A stretch of 64,000 nucleotides of DNA, from assembly GCA_030584025.1 (NCBI GenBank), contig CP129487.1:3057001-3121000 (forward strand), in the 5' to 3' direction. This DNA comes from Cyclobacteriaceae bacterium (GTDB lineage Bacteria > Bacteroidota > Bacteroidia > Cytophagales > Cyclobacteriaceae). The notes under the pieces are model-generated. The model saw only the letters and a list, made by a program, of their open reading frames with translations, was not told where the DNA came from and made no database searches. A program made the position numbers and the translations under genes. Shown one piece after another: positions 15,394-24,482 of the stretch (the first letter of the stretch is position 1; each line of letters starts with the position of its first letter).

Positions 15394-18042
15394 ATGAAAC
15401 TAATGTACCGGGTTCTGCTTTACTTTTTTATTGTCAACGCATCAATAACGCTTCACGCGCAGCTACTACCTGAGGGTTTTGCACAAGAACTGTTGGCTGA
15501 GAACCTCGACCCGACTGACATGGTACTAGCGCCAGATGGCAGAATTTTTATCACCATAAAAAGCGGCCAGATTGTAATTGTTGAAAATGAACAATTGTTA
15601 CCCGGAACATTTCTCACCCTTTCCGTTGACAATTTCAATGAGCGTGGATTAGGTCACATGGTACTCGATCCCGATTTTGAAACGAATAACTATTATTACA
15701 TCTATTATACCGTTCCAGGAACCAACCGTAACCGGGTAAGCCGTTTTACCGCCAATGGAAATTTTACTTTACCCGGCAGTGAAACCATTCTCCTTGATCT
15801 TGACCCAATGGCAGGTGCCATTCATAATGCAGGTGCCATGGCATTCGGTACAGACGGCAAGTTATACATAGCTACCGGTGATGGTGCGAATGCAAACAGT
15901 GCGCAGCAACTTACTAACCTATTAGGTAAAATTCTTCGCATTAACAAAGATGGCAGCATACCGGAAGACAATCCCTTTTACACATCAACTTCAGGAAATA
16001 ATCGGGCGATATATGCACTTGGACTACGAAATCCGTTTTCGTTGGACATCCAGCCCGGCACCGGAAAAATTTTTACTTGCGATGTAGGTCAGGCAAACTG
16101 GGAGGAAGTGAATGAAATTTTACCCGGAAGAAATTACGGTTGGCCGCTAATAGAAGGAATGCGCACTACGCAAACGCCACCCACTAATTATCAAGATCCT
16201 TTTTATACCTATAGTCACGCAGAGGGTTGCGCAATCGTAGGGTCATCGTTTTATAATCCGGAAGTTCATGCTTTCCCAAGCGAATATTCGGGTGCATTTT
16301 TATTTGCCGATTATTGTGGTGGATACATCAAACGATTAAACCCAGTCACGGCTGAAGTAAACACATTTATAACAGGCATAAACAGGCCTTTGGTTATTCG
16401 TACCGCTCCGGATGGATCAGTATATTACATTGCGCGTGCAGGGCAAGGAGGCGGCTCGGAGGGAGATAACACGAGCACAAACAATGGCTCATTATGGAAA
16501 GTAACGTATACCGGAGCCGGGCCACCGGTAATTTCCAGTCAACCGAAAAATGCGCTTCAAACAGTAGGCGAAACTGCAACCTTCGCTGTCTCAGCTTTCG
16601 GGTCGCAACCACTCACCTACCAATGGAAAGAAAATGACACAGAAATACCGGGAGCAACGGAAAACACATACACGACTACACCACTTTTACTGGCTGATGA
16701 CGGTAAACAATTTACGTGCACCATTAGCAATGCCTTTGGCAGCATTACCAGTTCATCAGCAACGTTAACTGTTACAAGTAATACGCGTCCAGTGCCAGCC
16801 ATTCAAACACCCATCGAAGGATCAACCTATCGCGCAGGCGCTGTACTTTCTTTACAGGGTAGTGCTACCGATGCTGAAGATGGAACACTTACAGAAAATC
16901 AGCTGACCTGGAGAATTGAATTTCATCATGATACCCACACCCACCCTGCCTTAGGAAATACATCGGGGTTCTATGAACTGGATTACCTTATTCCGCAAAT
17001 TGGGGAAACTGCTGCCAATGTTTGGTATCGCATTTACCTAACCGCGCAAGACAGTGAGGGATTTACGCAAACCGTGTACAGGGATGTGTTTCCTGAAGTT
17101 TCAGAATTCACGCTTAACACTAACCCATCAGGCCTTACCTTGCTGGTGGATGGACAGCCGATAAATACACCTGCAACCATCACCAGTGTAGTGGGTGTAA
17201 CTCGAACCATTGAAGCACCTGCCACGCAAACTGCCGGAAGTGAACTTTATGTATTTAACCAATGGATAGATGGGCAAACCCGCTTGTTCACGTTTGATAC
17301 TCCAGAAGGAGACATCACCTATGGAGCAACGTATAGCCCGGTTCCTATAGGAAACGGGGATGGTCTGAAAGGGTTTTATTTCTCCGATCAATCCCGAACA
17401 TTTAATGGAACCGCTACGCTGACAAGAACCGATCCGCAAATAAATTTTGATTGGGGAGGCGGCTCTCCCGCTTCATCCATTTCGACCGATAATTTTACTG
17501 CACGTTGGAGAGGCGAAGTGTTGGCACAATTTACCGACACCTACACCTTTAGCGTGGTTGCCGATGATGGTGTAAGGCTGTGGATTAACAACGAGCTGAT
17601 CATCGACAAATGGATACCACAGGCCCCAACCGAATGGAGCGGAACCATAAATCTGGAGGCAGAGAAACGTTATCCGGTCACGCTTGAATTTTTTGAAGAA
17701 GGAGGAGGAGCAGTGATCCGACTGCTTTGGCAAAGTACACTGCTACCGAAACAGGTTATACCACAATCGCAGTTATTTACCGAACTGATTACCAGCGCGG
17801 AAGAGCCTGCTCATGCTGATGTTGCGTTTTACCCTAACCCGGTTGAAGACTATCTGATCATTAAATTAAAAGATTATTCAGGTAACAGATGGATACTGTT
17901 GAATAGTGTCGGTCAGGAAGTTGCGAAAGGAGTTGTTACGGAAAAAGAAGAGATCATTCATTTGAATAATCACCCGTCTGGTTTTTATATACTGATGCTA
18001 CCCGGATTAAAGACTGGTGTACACCGCATCATTAAAAAATAA
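15394..18042 (+). CDS. Type IX-secreted sugar-dehydrogenase-like protein with PA14 domain
   Basis: An 882-residue extracellular protein. A signal peptide ends near HA-Q (residues 1-23). Residues about 27-375 form a glucose/sorbosone-dehydrogenase-like six-bladed propeller (DGRIFITIKSGQI, LGLRNPFSLDIQPGTG, VGQANWEEVNEILPGRNYGWP). Residues 378-465 are an Ig-like domain, followed by a second beta-sandwich. Residues about 653-792 are a PA14 carbohydrate-binding domain. The last 70 residues are a type IX sorting signal with FYPNPVEDYLIIKL and a GFYIL stretch, so it is exported through the PorSS system and attached or released outside. Whether the propeller uses PQQ is not shown. It is probably involved in sugar or glycan oxidation. 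Confidence 0.88.
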   Translation: MKLMYRVLLYFFIVNASITLHAQLLPEGFAQELLAENLDPTDMVLAPDGRIFITIKSGQIVIVENEQLLPGTFLTLSVDNFNERGLGHMVLDPDFETNNYYYIYYTVPGTNRNRVSRFTANGNFTLPGSETILLDLDPMAGAIHNAGAMAFGTDGKLYIATGDGANANSAQQLTNLLGKILRINKDGSIPEDNPFYTSTSGNNRAIYALGLRNPFSLDIQPGTGKIFTCDVGQANWEEVNEILPGRNYGWPLIEGMRTTQTPPTNYQDPFYTYSHAEGCAIVGSSFYNPEVHAFPSEYSGAFLFADYCGGYIKRLNPVTAEVNTFITGINRPLVIRTAPDGSVYYIARAGQGGGSEGDNTSTNNGSLWKVTYTGAGPPVISSQPKNALQTVGETATFAVSAFGSQPLTYQWKENDTEIPGATENTYTTTPLLLADDGKQFTCTISNAFGSITSSSATLTVTSNTRPVPAIQTPIEGSTYRAGAVLSLQGSATDAEDGTLTENQLTWRIEFHHDTHTHPALGNTSGFYELDYLIPQIGETAANVWYRIYLTAQDSEGFTQTVYRDVFPEVSEFTLNTNPSGLTLLVDGQPINTPATITSVVGVTRTIEAPATQTAGSELYVFNQWIDGQTRLFTFDTPEGDITYGATYSPVPIGNGDGLKGFYFSDQSRTFNGTATLTRTDPQINFDWGGGSPASSISTDNFTARWRGEVLAQFTDTYTFSVVADDGVRLWINNELIIDKWIPQAPTEWSGTINLEAEKRYPVTLEFFEEGGGAVIRLLWQSTLLPKQVIPQSQLFTELITSAEEPAHADVAFYPNPVEDYLIIKLKDYSGNRWILLNSVGQEVAKGVVTEKEEIIHLNNHPSGFYILMLPGLKTGVHRIIKK

Positions 18043-18047
18043 CCGCT

Positions 18048-18677
18048 TTAAAACGGAACGTACACCACCTTTTTAGTTTCGAAAAACTCCTCCTTGAAAT
18101 AATCCGAAAGATTGTACAGCGCATACGGTTTTCGGAGCTCGTTCAGTTCTTCCTCCAAATCTCCACCCTTCAAGTATAGAATTCCGTTGTCCAGTTCATG
18201 GACAGATTCTTTTTTCACTTTGTTATGTACCCATCCATAAAATTCTTTCAAACGGGTAACCGCACGACTTACGATAAAATCATATTGACCCTTGATTTGC
18301 TCTGCACGAATTTGTTCGCCACGAACATTTTTCAAACCGAGCGCATCTGCTACAGCATTTACAACTTTTATTTTTTTACCGATGGAATCTACCAGATGAA
18401 AATTGGTTTCGGGAAACAGAATGGCTAACGGTATTCCGGGGAAGCCCCCACCAGTACCCACATCAAGGATTTCCGCACCTAGTTTGAATGCCAGAACTTT
18501 TGCAATGCCCAATGAATGTAAAACGTGGTTTACATAGAGGTTATCGACATCCTTTCGGGAGATGACATTAATTTTTTCGTTCCAATCACTGTAAAGATTA
18601 TAAAGCTGTGAAAACTGATTACACTGCTCATTGGTCAGTTCAGGAAAGTACTGGAATATAGTTTCGGCTGATTGCAA
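18048..18677 (-). CDS. rsmG: 16S rRNA (guanine-527-N7)-methyltransferase
   Basis: It methylates G527 in the 530 loop of 16S rRNA. The SAM-binding motif is ILDVGTGGGFPGIPLAILFPE, followed by HLVDSIGKKIKVV and the segment FIVSRAVTRLKEF, all standard for RsmG. The length of 209 residues fits. The start is TTG at 18677, and no ATG or GTG gives a better N-terminus. It lies 12 bases downstream of the ECF sigma factor and is probably in its transcript. It is convergent with the type IX cargo gene with only five bases between. Confidence 0.92.
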   Translation of the reverse strand: MQSAETIFQYFPELTNEQCNQFSQLYNLYSDWNEKINVISRKDVDNLYVNHVLHSLGIAKVLAFKLGAEILDVGTGGGFPGIPLAILFPETNFHLVDSIGKKIKVVNAVADALGLKNVRGEQIRAEQIKGQYDFIVSRAVTRLKEFYGWVHNKVKKESVHELDNGILYLKGGDLEEELNELRKPYALYNLSDYFKEEFFETKKVVYVPF

Positions 18678-18689
18678 ACAGGAAAAAAC

Positions 18690-19301
18690 TTAAATATGCT
18701 CCCGCTTATTCTTCACCATGTCAAACATCAGTTCGCGTGCGCGGTGAAGTTGTGCTTTTACTGTTCCAAGGGGCGCTTCAATCTCAGCAGCAATCTCCTC
18801 GTACGAAAGCTCATGGAAATAACGCAAGCGAACCAGCTTTTGGTATTTGGGAGGCAGCTTATCCACAAACACCTGAATCAACTCTTCCTTCTGGGCTTTG
18901 ATCGCCTCTTCCTGTGGGTTTGGATTTTCATCTTCTACATCAATCGAAACACCTTCTCCGTTATCATCGGTAAAGGTATTACTGATGCTAAGTGTATTCA
19001 GTTTCTTTTTGCGGATGTAGTCGATGGTATTGTTGGTGGCGATGCGGAAAAGCCAGGTGGAGAATGTAAAATCTTTCTTAAACCGGTGCAGACTTTTAAA
19101 CGCCTTGGCAAACGATTCGATCGTAAGGTCTTCTGCATCATCTACGTTGCGCACCATCTTTAAAATCATATGGTACACAGGGCGCTTGTAGCGCTGCATC
19201 AGCTTGGCAAAAGCCTGCTCATCGTTGTTATTGACGGCCTCGTCAATCAACCGGAAATCCTCAAGCGCTTTTGTCGAAAATCGGCCTTCTAGCTCTTCCA
19301 T
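18690..19301 (-). CDS. ECF-type RNA polymerase sigma factor
   Basis: A 203-residue sigma-70 family regulator. Region 2 (residues about 38-100) has DAEDLTIESFAKAFKSLHRF and FSTWLFRIATNNTIDYIRKKK for -10 recognition. A 35-residue acidic linker follows. Region 4 (about 145-195) has the helix-turn-helix LSYEEIAAEIEAPLGTVKAQLHRAR. The ATG at 19301 is chosen because the longer frame upstream runs into the glycosyltransferase gene and has no family similarity. It overlaps that gene's stop by 13 bases. No anti-sigma factor is encoded next to it, which is common for this phylum's RpoE-like group. Target genes are unknown. Confidence 0.92.
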   Translation of the reverse strand: MEELEGRFSTKALEDFRLIDEAVNNNDEQAFAKLMQRYKRPVYHMILKMVRNVDDAEDLTIESFAKAFKSLHRFKKDFTFSTWLFRIATNNTIDYIRKKKLNTLSISNTFTDDNGEGVSIDVEDENPNPQEEAIKAQKEELIQVFVDKLPPKYQKLVRLRYFHELSYEEIAAEIEAPLGTVKAQLHRARELMFDMVKNKREHI

Positions 19302-20392
19302 TGTACTTTTTTTGATACCAACGCAACCGTGCCCGTTGAAAGATAGTAAATCGTAAAAAGAAAATCTAAAAGCGGAACAATCCACACCTCAAATTTGTGC
19401 CCAACACGCTTTGAAAACAGGTAAAGGGTAAACATAAGCACACCAAGTCGCACAGCTAGCGCAACCCCTACCCAAGCAAAAAACGGGCTAAAGACCAACA
19501 AAAAAATTCCCAAAAACCAGCTCAACAAGTGAGTGCTGTTGAACAATCCGAGTATAACCATGTGCTTACCACGGTAGAACTTCCCAACACCCAGGTGCCT
19601 GATCTTCTGTCTGAAAAATTCGCTACAGGTTTGCTTGGGCTCGGAAACCATAACTGCATCCGGATCAACACACACACGTGTATTGGATGCCGTTGCATGG
19701 CGGTTCACAAATAAATCATCATCACCACCGGTAATGTGCAGGTATCCATTAAAACCCTTGTTCTCCAAAAAGAGTGCTTTTCGATACGCCAGGTTTCTAC
19801 CTACACCCATATATGGCATGCCCGCATTGGCGAGAGTTAAGTATTGCATTCCGGTAAACACGGTTTCAAATCGGATAAACCGATTTAAAAAACCTGCTTG
19901 CCTGCGATATGGTGAATACCCCAAAACAAGTTGCGTTTTATCCGTGAAGGCACTCATCATGTTGTGAATCCATAGCGCACTTTGGGGTCGGCAGTCTGCA
20001 TCGGTAAGTAAGACTACTTCATTTCGGGCAGCTTTAATGGCGAGTGTTAACCCATATTTTTTTCCGTTGGCATGGGGAGGCAGGTGATCGACCTGAACCA
20101 CGCGAAGTTTCGGGTATAAACCGGAAGCCTCACGCAAAAAATCGTACGTTCCATCATTCGACCGGTCGTTCACAATAATCACTTCAAAGTCGGGATAGTG
20201 CTGTGCCACCAGTAACGGAATAAGTTCACGGAGGTTTTGCTCTTCATCATGGGCACAAACAATCACGGAAACAGGCTCAGGTTCAAATGCCTCCTGTGGC
20301 TGTGTCTTTCGGGATAGTCCGTAAACAAAAACGAAGAAGAAGATCAACTGAATGGCAACCGCAGCACAAAAAAAAACAAACACAACAGACAA
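19289..20392 (-). CDS. Membrane-bound family 2 glycosyltransferase
   Basis: The GT-A nucleotide-sugar domain follows an N-terminal membrane segment. It shows VSVIVCAHDEEQNL, the acceptor-metal motif region NDRSNDGTYDFL and LLTDADCRP (the D-x-D position). A later acidic motif is GGDDDLFVNRHA, and Q-x-x-R-W is replaced by QKIRHLG near residue 255. Two or three C-terminal hydrophobic segments anchor it to the inner membrane. The product sugar is unknown; a role in envelope glycan or lipid glycosylation is plausible. The start is TTG at 20392, or GTG three codons later. No ATG is available. Confidence 0.85.
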   Translation of the reverse strand: MSVVFVFFCAAVAIQLIFFFVFVYGLSRKTQPQEAFEPEPVSVIVCAHDEEQNLRELIPLLVAQHYPDFEVIIVNDRSNDGTYDFLREASGLYPKLRVVQVDHLPPHANGKKYGLTLAIKAARNEVVLLTDADCRPQSALWIHNMMSAFTDKTQLVLGYSPYRRQAGFLNRFIRFETVFTGMQYLTLANAGMPYMGVGRNLAYRKALFLENKGFNGYLHITGGDDDLFVNRHATASNTRVCVDPDAVMVSEPKQTCSEFFRQKIRHLGVGKFYRGKHMVILGLFNSTHLLSWFLGIFLLVFSPFFAWVGVALAVRLGVLMFTLYLFSKRVGHKFEVWIVPLLDFLFTIYYLSTGTVALVSKKVQWKS

Positions 20393-20417
20393 GGGAAAAC
20401 GGGTTGAATTAATCGTG

Positions 20418-20425
20418 CAAAGATA
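20418..20425 (-). promoter_or_regulatory. -7 box of the glycosyltransferase-sigma-rsmG unit
   Basis: On the minus strand it reads TATCTTTG, a full TAnnTTTG match. A TTTT lies 19 bases upstream as a near -33 element. It is 26 bases before the glycosyltransferase start. Confidence 0.6.
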
Positions 20426-20495
20426 GAGGCAGAATTATCCGGTGAAAACATTTACGGAGCAAATGTATACGAGCGGAATATTGCAGGGATAACGG

Positions 20496-20503
20496 TATTT
20501 TTG
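20496..20503 (+). promoter_or_regulatory. -7 box of tgt
   Basis: TATTTTTG matches TAnnTTTG. It overlaps the in-frame TTG at 20501, which argues that translation begins at the ATG at 20525 and not at that TTG. The -33 element is weak. Confidence 0.55.
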
Positions 20504-20524
20504 GGTCTTTATCTACCGGCAAGT

Positions 20525-21655
20525 ATGCAATTCTCCATTCAGGCAAACGATTCACAATCCTCCGCACGTGCAGGCACAATCCTTACCGATCACGGACCGA
20601 TTGAAACACCGATTTTCATGCCGGTGGGAACAGCAGGATCGGTAAAAGCGGTGCATCAACGGGAACTGACAAACGACATCCAGGCACAAATCATTTTGGG
20701 CAATACTTATCATCTTTATCTAAGACCCGGATTGCCGTTGCTGCAACAGGCAGGTGGCTTGCACGCTTTTATCGGGTGGGATAAACCCATCCTGACGGAT
20801 AGTGGTGGCTACCAGGTTTATTCCTTATCCGACAACCGGAAGATAAAAGAAGAAGGCGTTACCTTTAAATCACACATCGATGGATCCAAACATATTTTCA
20901 CTCCGGAAAATGTAATGGACATTCAGCGCACCATCGGAGCCGATATTATTATGGCATTTGATGAGTGTACACCTTACCCGTGTGAATACAAGTATGCCAA
21001 AAAGTCGATGGAAATGACACACCGCTGGCTTGATCGCTGTGTTACCCGAATAAATGAAACGCAACCGCTCTACGGATACAACCAATATCTCTTTCCCATT
21101 GTGCAAGGAAGCACATATAAAGACTTACGTGAACAATCGGCCACCTACATCGCCTCAAAAAACCTGAGTGGCAATGCTATTGGTGGCCTGTCGGTTGGTG
21201 AACCACACGAAGATATGTATGCCATGACCGAGCTGGTGTGCGGCATTTTACCGAAAGACAAACCCCGTTACCTGATGGGCGTAGGCACACCGGAAAATAT
21301 ACTGGAATGCATTGCGCTGGGTATCGATATGTTCGATTGCGTAATGCCCACCCGCAACGCCCGCAATGGTATGCTGTTTACTTCAGAAGGCATTATTAAC
21401 ATCCGTAACGAAAAGTGGAAAGACGACTTGTCACCCATTGATGCTAACCTTGGCGGCTATGCCAGCACACATTATAGCAAAGCCTACCTCCGTCACTTAA
21501 TCATCAGCAAAGAGATTTTAGGCGCGCAAATTGCTTCTATTCACAACCTTACTTTTTACCTTTGGTTGGTTAAGGAGGCTCGTAAACACATAAACGAAGG
21601 AACGTTCGTCTCCTGGAAAAATGAGATGGTTAGAAAAGTAAAAACCCGATTGTAA
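20525..21655 (+). CDS. tgt: Queuine/preQ1 tRNA-guanine transglycosylase
   Basis: It exchanges guanine-34 for preQ1 in tRNAs with GUN anticodons. Conserved blocks include LTDSGGYQVYSL (catalytic Asp), FDECTPYPC, PIVQGSTYKDLR, GGLSVGEP and FDCVMPTRNARNG (second catalytic Asp). The 376-residue length is normal. The zinc-binding site is unusual. Where most bacterial enzymes have C-x-C-x2-C, this protein has Leu, Gly and Ser in ANLGGYASTHYS, while the fourth ligand His in IHNL remains. The lptF/G-like gene begins four bases after the stop. Confidence 0.95.
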   Translation: MQFSIQANDSQSSARAGTILTDHGPIETPIFMPVGTAGSVKAVHQRELTNDIQAQIILGNTYHLYLRPGLPLLQQAGGLHAFIGWDKPILTDSGGYQVYSLSDNRKIKEEGVTFKSHIDGSKHIFTPENVMDIQRTIGADIIMAFDECTPYPCEYKYAKKSMEMTHRWLDRCVTRINETQPLYGYNQYLFPIVQGSTYKDLREQSATYIASKNLSGNAIGGLSVGEPHEDMYAMTELVCGILPKDKPRYLMGVGTPENILECIALGIDMFDCVMPTRNARNGMLFTSEGIINIRNEKWKDDLSPIDANLGGYASTHYSKAYLRHLIISKEILGAQIASIHNLTFYLWLVKEARKHINEGTFVSWKNEMVRKVKTRL

Positions 21656-21658
21656 ATT

Positions 21659-22759
21659 TTGAAACTGCTCGATCGCTACATACTGAAGCAAATGCTCACC
21701 ACCTTCATTTTCGTGGTGCTGATTCTGCTTGCGGTCATTACCGTGATCGATCTGACAGAAAAAACCGACAAGTATTCTAAAGCTAATCTTTCTGCGTGGC
21801 AAATATTGGGCTACTATGGCGACTTCCTTCCGTGGATTGCCGGATTAGTTACACCCATTACGGTATTCATTGCCACTGTTTACATTACCGCAAGGCTAGC
21901 GGGCCGTACTGAAATTATTGCCATGCTCAGCAGCGGCATGAGTTTCAGAAGAATGATGCTTCCCTATTTCATTGGCGCTGTATTGATTGCCGGCACCAGT
22001 TTTTGGTTGAATGGTTGGGTTATACCCAACTCAAACAAAACACGATTGGCTTTTGAAATTGAGTACCTGAACAAGAGCTCCAATCCAAACCTGCGCAACA
22101 TTCACCTTCAGGTTTCGCCCAACACGTTTATCTATATTCAGAATTACAACAGCGTTTCGGATGTGGGCTATCAATTCAGCATTGAAAAATTTGATGACAA
22201 CCGCCTCGTTGAAAAATTAACAGCCAACCGAATTGAATGGGACACCGCCAAATCGAAATGGACGTTGCGCGATTGGAAAATCAGAAAGGTGGATAACGTA
22301 TTTGAGAAAGTCCGCAGAGATTCTGTTGGTGAAACGGTAACATCAGGACTTGCCATGGATACGTTGCTGGTAATTGAACCCAAAGAATTCAAAAACGATT
22401 ATCGCAAATATGACGGCCTGACCATCGATGAACTAAAGGAATATATCAGCACCTTGCGGTTCAGGGGATCAGCAGGAATTGAAGCGTACGAGGTGGAATT
22501 GTATACGCGCTATGCCTCTCCCTTTTCTATTTTCATTCTCACCTTTATGGGTGTAATTGTTTCCAGTCGTAAAAGTCGCGGGGGCACCGGCCTTCAGATT
22601 GCCATTGGCTTTGCCTTGTCGTTCATCTTTATCTTATTCGTGATTATGTTTAGATCATTTGCTGAAAGTGGCGCCATGCCACCAGCCATTTCCGTTTGGA
22701 TTCCTACCTTGGTGTTCGGAATCATTTCCGCATTCATGTACAAATACGTTCCGCGCTAA
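21659..22759 (+). CDS. LptF/LptG-family lipopolysaccharide export permease
   Basis: A 366-residue inner-membrane protein of the YjgP/YjgQ family, the transmembrane half of the LptBFG transporter that extracts LPS toward LptC-LptA. The N-terminus KLLDRYILKQMLTTFIFVVLILL and the segment ARLAGRTEIIAMLSSGMSFRRMMLPY are diagnostic. There are three membrane spans before and three after a periplasmic jellyroll domain of about 180 residues. The start is TTG at 21659, which gives the family's usual opening. Which of F or G it is cannot be told from this window. It sits four bases after tgt and directly abuts the EamA gene. Confidence 0.9.
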   Translation: MKLLDRYILKQMLTTFIFVVLILLAVITVIDLTEKTDKYSKANLSAWQILGYYGDFLPWIAGLVTPITVFIATVYITARLAGRTEIIAMLSSGMSFRRMMLPYFIGAVLIAGTSFWLNGWVIPNSNKTRLAFEIEYLNKSSNPNLRNIHLQVSPNTFIYIQNYNSVSDVGYQFSIEKFDDNRLVEKLTANRIEWDTAKSKWTLRDWKIRKVDNVFEKVRRDSVGETVTSGLAMDTLLVIEPKEFKNDYRKYDGLTIDELKEYISTLRFRGSAGIEAYEVELYTRYASPFSIFILTFMGVIVSSRKSRGGTGLQIAIGFALSFIFILFVIMFRSFAESGAMPPAISVWIPTLVFGIISAFMYKYVPR

Positions 22760-23659
22760 ATGGCCACTACCGGTGATTATCTGAAGTTACACTTCATTGT
22801 TTTTTTGTGGGGCTTCACGGCCGTGTTGGGTTTACTGATTTCCATACCCAGCGTGGAGATGGTTTTCTACCGCACTTTGTTGGCCGCCATCGGCATGTGG
22901 GCCTACATTGCTTACAGCAAGGGCAGCATAAAAATTTCTTCAGGAGATGCCATCAAACTTATGCTCATTGGGTTTATTGTTTGCATTCATTGGCTCGCCT
23001 TTTTCGGCTCTGCTCGTGTATCCAATGCCTCGGTAAGCCTGGTGGGTTTTGCTACCAATTCGTTATGGGCAGCGTTGTTGGAGCCCTTAATGAACCGAAA
23101 CCGGATAAAAATATTCGAAGTATTTCTCGGTCTCATTGTTATTGTTGGACTTTACGTAATTTTTTCTTTCGATTTTGAATACAAACTCGGACTGGCGTTG
23201 GGTATTGCTGCCGGTTTTACTGCCGCGCTTTTTTCTGTGTTCAATGGAAAACTGGTAAGGCGGATTGATGCCTACAACATTACCTTTTACGAAATGGTAG
23301 GCGCTTTTATCGCCACTTCCCTTTTTCTGCCGATTTATAAATACACACTGGCCGATCAGCAAGTGCTTCAATTAAATCCTACCACACTGGATTGGGTTTA
23401 CATCGCTGCGTTGGCCTGGGTATGCTCCGTCTATGCTTTTTCTATGGCCGTAAAACTCATGAAAAAGCTTTCTGTGTTTTTCATTCAGCTTACGCTGAAC
23501 CTTGAGCCCGTATACGGCATTATTATGGCGCTGATCATTTTGGGAGACAAAGAAAAAATGGGATTGAATTTTTACATCGGCACGTTAATTATCATCAGTG
23601 CCGTATTGGTTTACCCAACCCTCAAACGAAAGTTTGATAAGCCCGTATTTATGCAGTAG
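22760..23659 (+). CDS. EamA/DMT-family transporter
   Basis: A 299-residue inner-membrane protein with ten predicted spans in two EamA repeats. The start ATG follows the preceding stop with no gap. The second repeat ends in LNLEPVYGIIMALIILGDKE, the conserved end of RhaT/EamA permeases. These carry small metabolites, often amino acids or their breakdown products, out of or into the cell. The substrate is unknown. Its last 11 bases overlap the end of the convergent ispE gene. Confidence 0.85.
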   Translation: MATTGDYLKLHFIVFLWGFTAVLGLLISIPSVEMVFYRTLLAAIGMWAYIAYSKGSIKISSGDAIKLMLIGFIVCIHWLAFFGSARVSNASVSLVGFATNSLWAALLEPLMNRNRIKIFEVFLGLIVIVGLYVIFSFDFEYKLGLALGIAAGFTAALFSVFNGKLVRRIDAYNITFYEMVGAFIATSLFLPIYKYTLADQQVLQLNPTTLDWVYIAALAWVCSVYAFSMAVKLMKKLSVFFIQLTLNLEPVYGIIMALIILGDKEKMGLNFYIGTLIIISAVLVYPTLKRKFDKPVFMQ

Positions 23660-24461
23660 CTTTTCCCGACCAGTAGGTCGTGCCTGGAAATTGATTTTTT
23701 AGATTTACCTCATCCGAAAAAATTCCAAACACACTTGAGCCTGAGCCACTCATGCAGGCATACAAGGCACCTTGTTTGTACAGTTCATCCTTAATCTCAC
23801 CAATCTGCGGATGAACACTAAAAACAGATTCTTCAAAATCATTCACCAGTAAATCCTTCCAGGTTGAAATATCTTGTTTGAGTATTTCTGCAAGTGCAAT
23901 TTCTTGCTGGGTCGCTTTAACCCGACTATACGCTTCTGCAGTAGAAACGTGAATAGGAGGTTTGATCACGACCAGGTATTTATCTTTTAAAGTGACTTCA
24001 ACAGGCGAAAGCAAATCTCCCTTTCCCCTACCCATCATAGGATGTTTGGTTATAAAGAAAGAGCAATCACTTCCAAGCATGGAGGCATAGCGCTGCAACT
24101 GCTGAACGGAAAGTTTTAAATCAAAAACATCATTAAGCAACAATAATGTATGTGCCGCATCAGATGATCCTCCGCCAAGCCCGGCACCGGAAGGAATGAT
24201 TTTATGCAGGTGCATGTGAATGGGCGGCAAGGAGAAATCTTTCTGTACTAACCGATAGGCCTTTACACACAGGTTTTCTTCTGCATCTCCGGGAAGCGCT
24301 AATCCGGTACAGGTAAAGGAAAATGAATCTGCCAGAAGTATCTCCAGAATATCAGTCCAGGGAACCGGGTAAAAACACGTTTCAATATCGTGGTAGCCAT
24401 CTGGCCGTTTGGACAAGATGCGCAACCCCAAATTGATTTTGCAGGGAGGGAACGTAACCAT
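23649..24461 (-). CDS. ispE: 4-diphosphocytidyl-2-C-methyl-D-erythritol kinase
   Basis: It phosphorylates CDP-methylerythritol in the non-mevalonate isoprenoid pathway. As a GHMP kinase it has the ATP-binding loop PSGAGLGGGSSDAAHTLL near residues 89-106. The N-terminal segment CKINLGLRILSKRPDGYHDIET and the C-terminal MSGSGSSVFGIF (motif 3) are standard. The 270-residue length fits. It is transcribed downstream of fabI, 21 bases apart, and overlaps the EamA transporter gene end by 11 bases. Confidence 0.94.
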   Translation of the reverse strand: MVTFPPCKINLGLRILSKRPDGYHDIETCFYPVPWTDILEILLADSFSFTCTGLALPGDAEENLCVKAYRLVQKDFSLPPIHMHLHKIIPSGAGLGGGSSDAAHTLLLLNDVFDLKLSVQQLQRYASMLGSDCSFFITKHPMMGRGKGDLLSPVEVTLKDKYLVVIKPPIHVSTAEAYSRVKATQQEIALAEILKQDISTWKDLLVNDFEESVFSVHPQIGEIKDELYKQGALYACMSGSGSSVFGIFSDEVNLKNQFPGTTYWSGKATA

Positions 24462-24482
24462 AATTGTCGGTTACCGGAACGA

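Noticed and set aside
18672..19163. 163-codon open frame on the plus strand opposite the ECF sigma gene
   Set aside because: It is the antisense shadow of a clear sigma-factor frame, and its translation shows no recognisable domain or signal.
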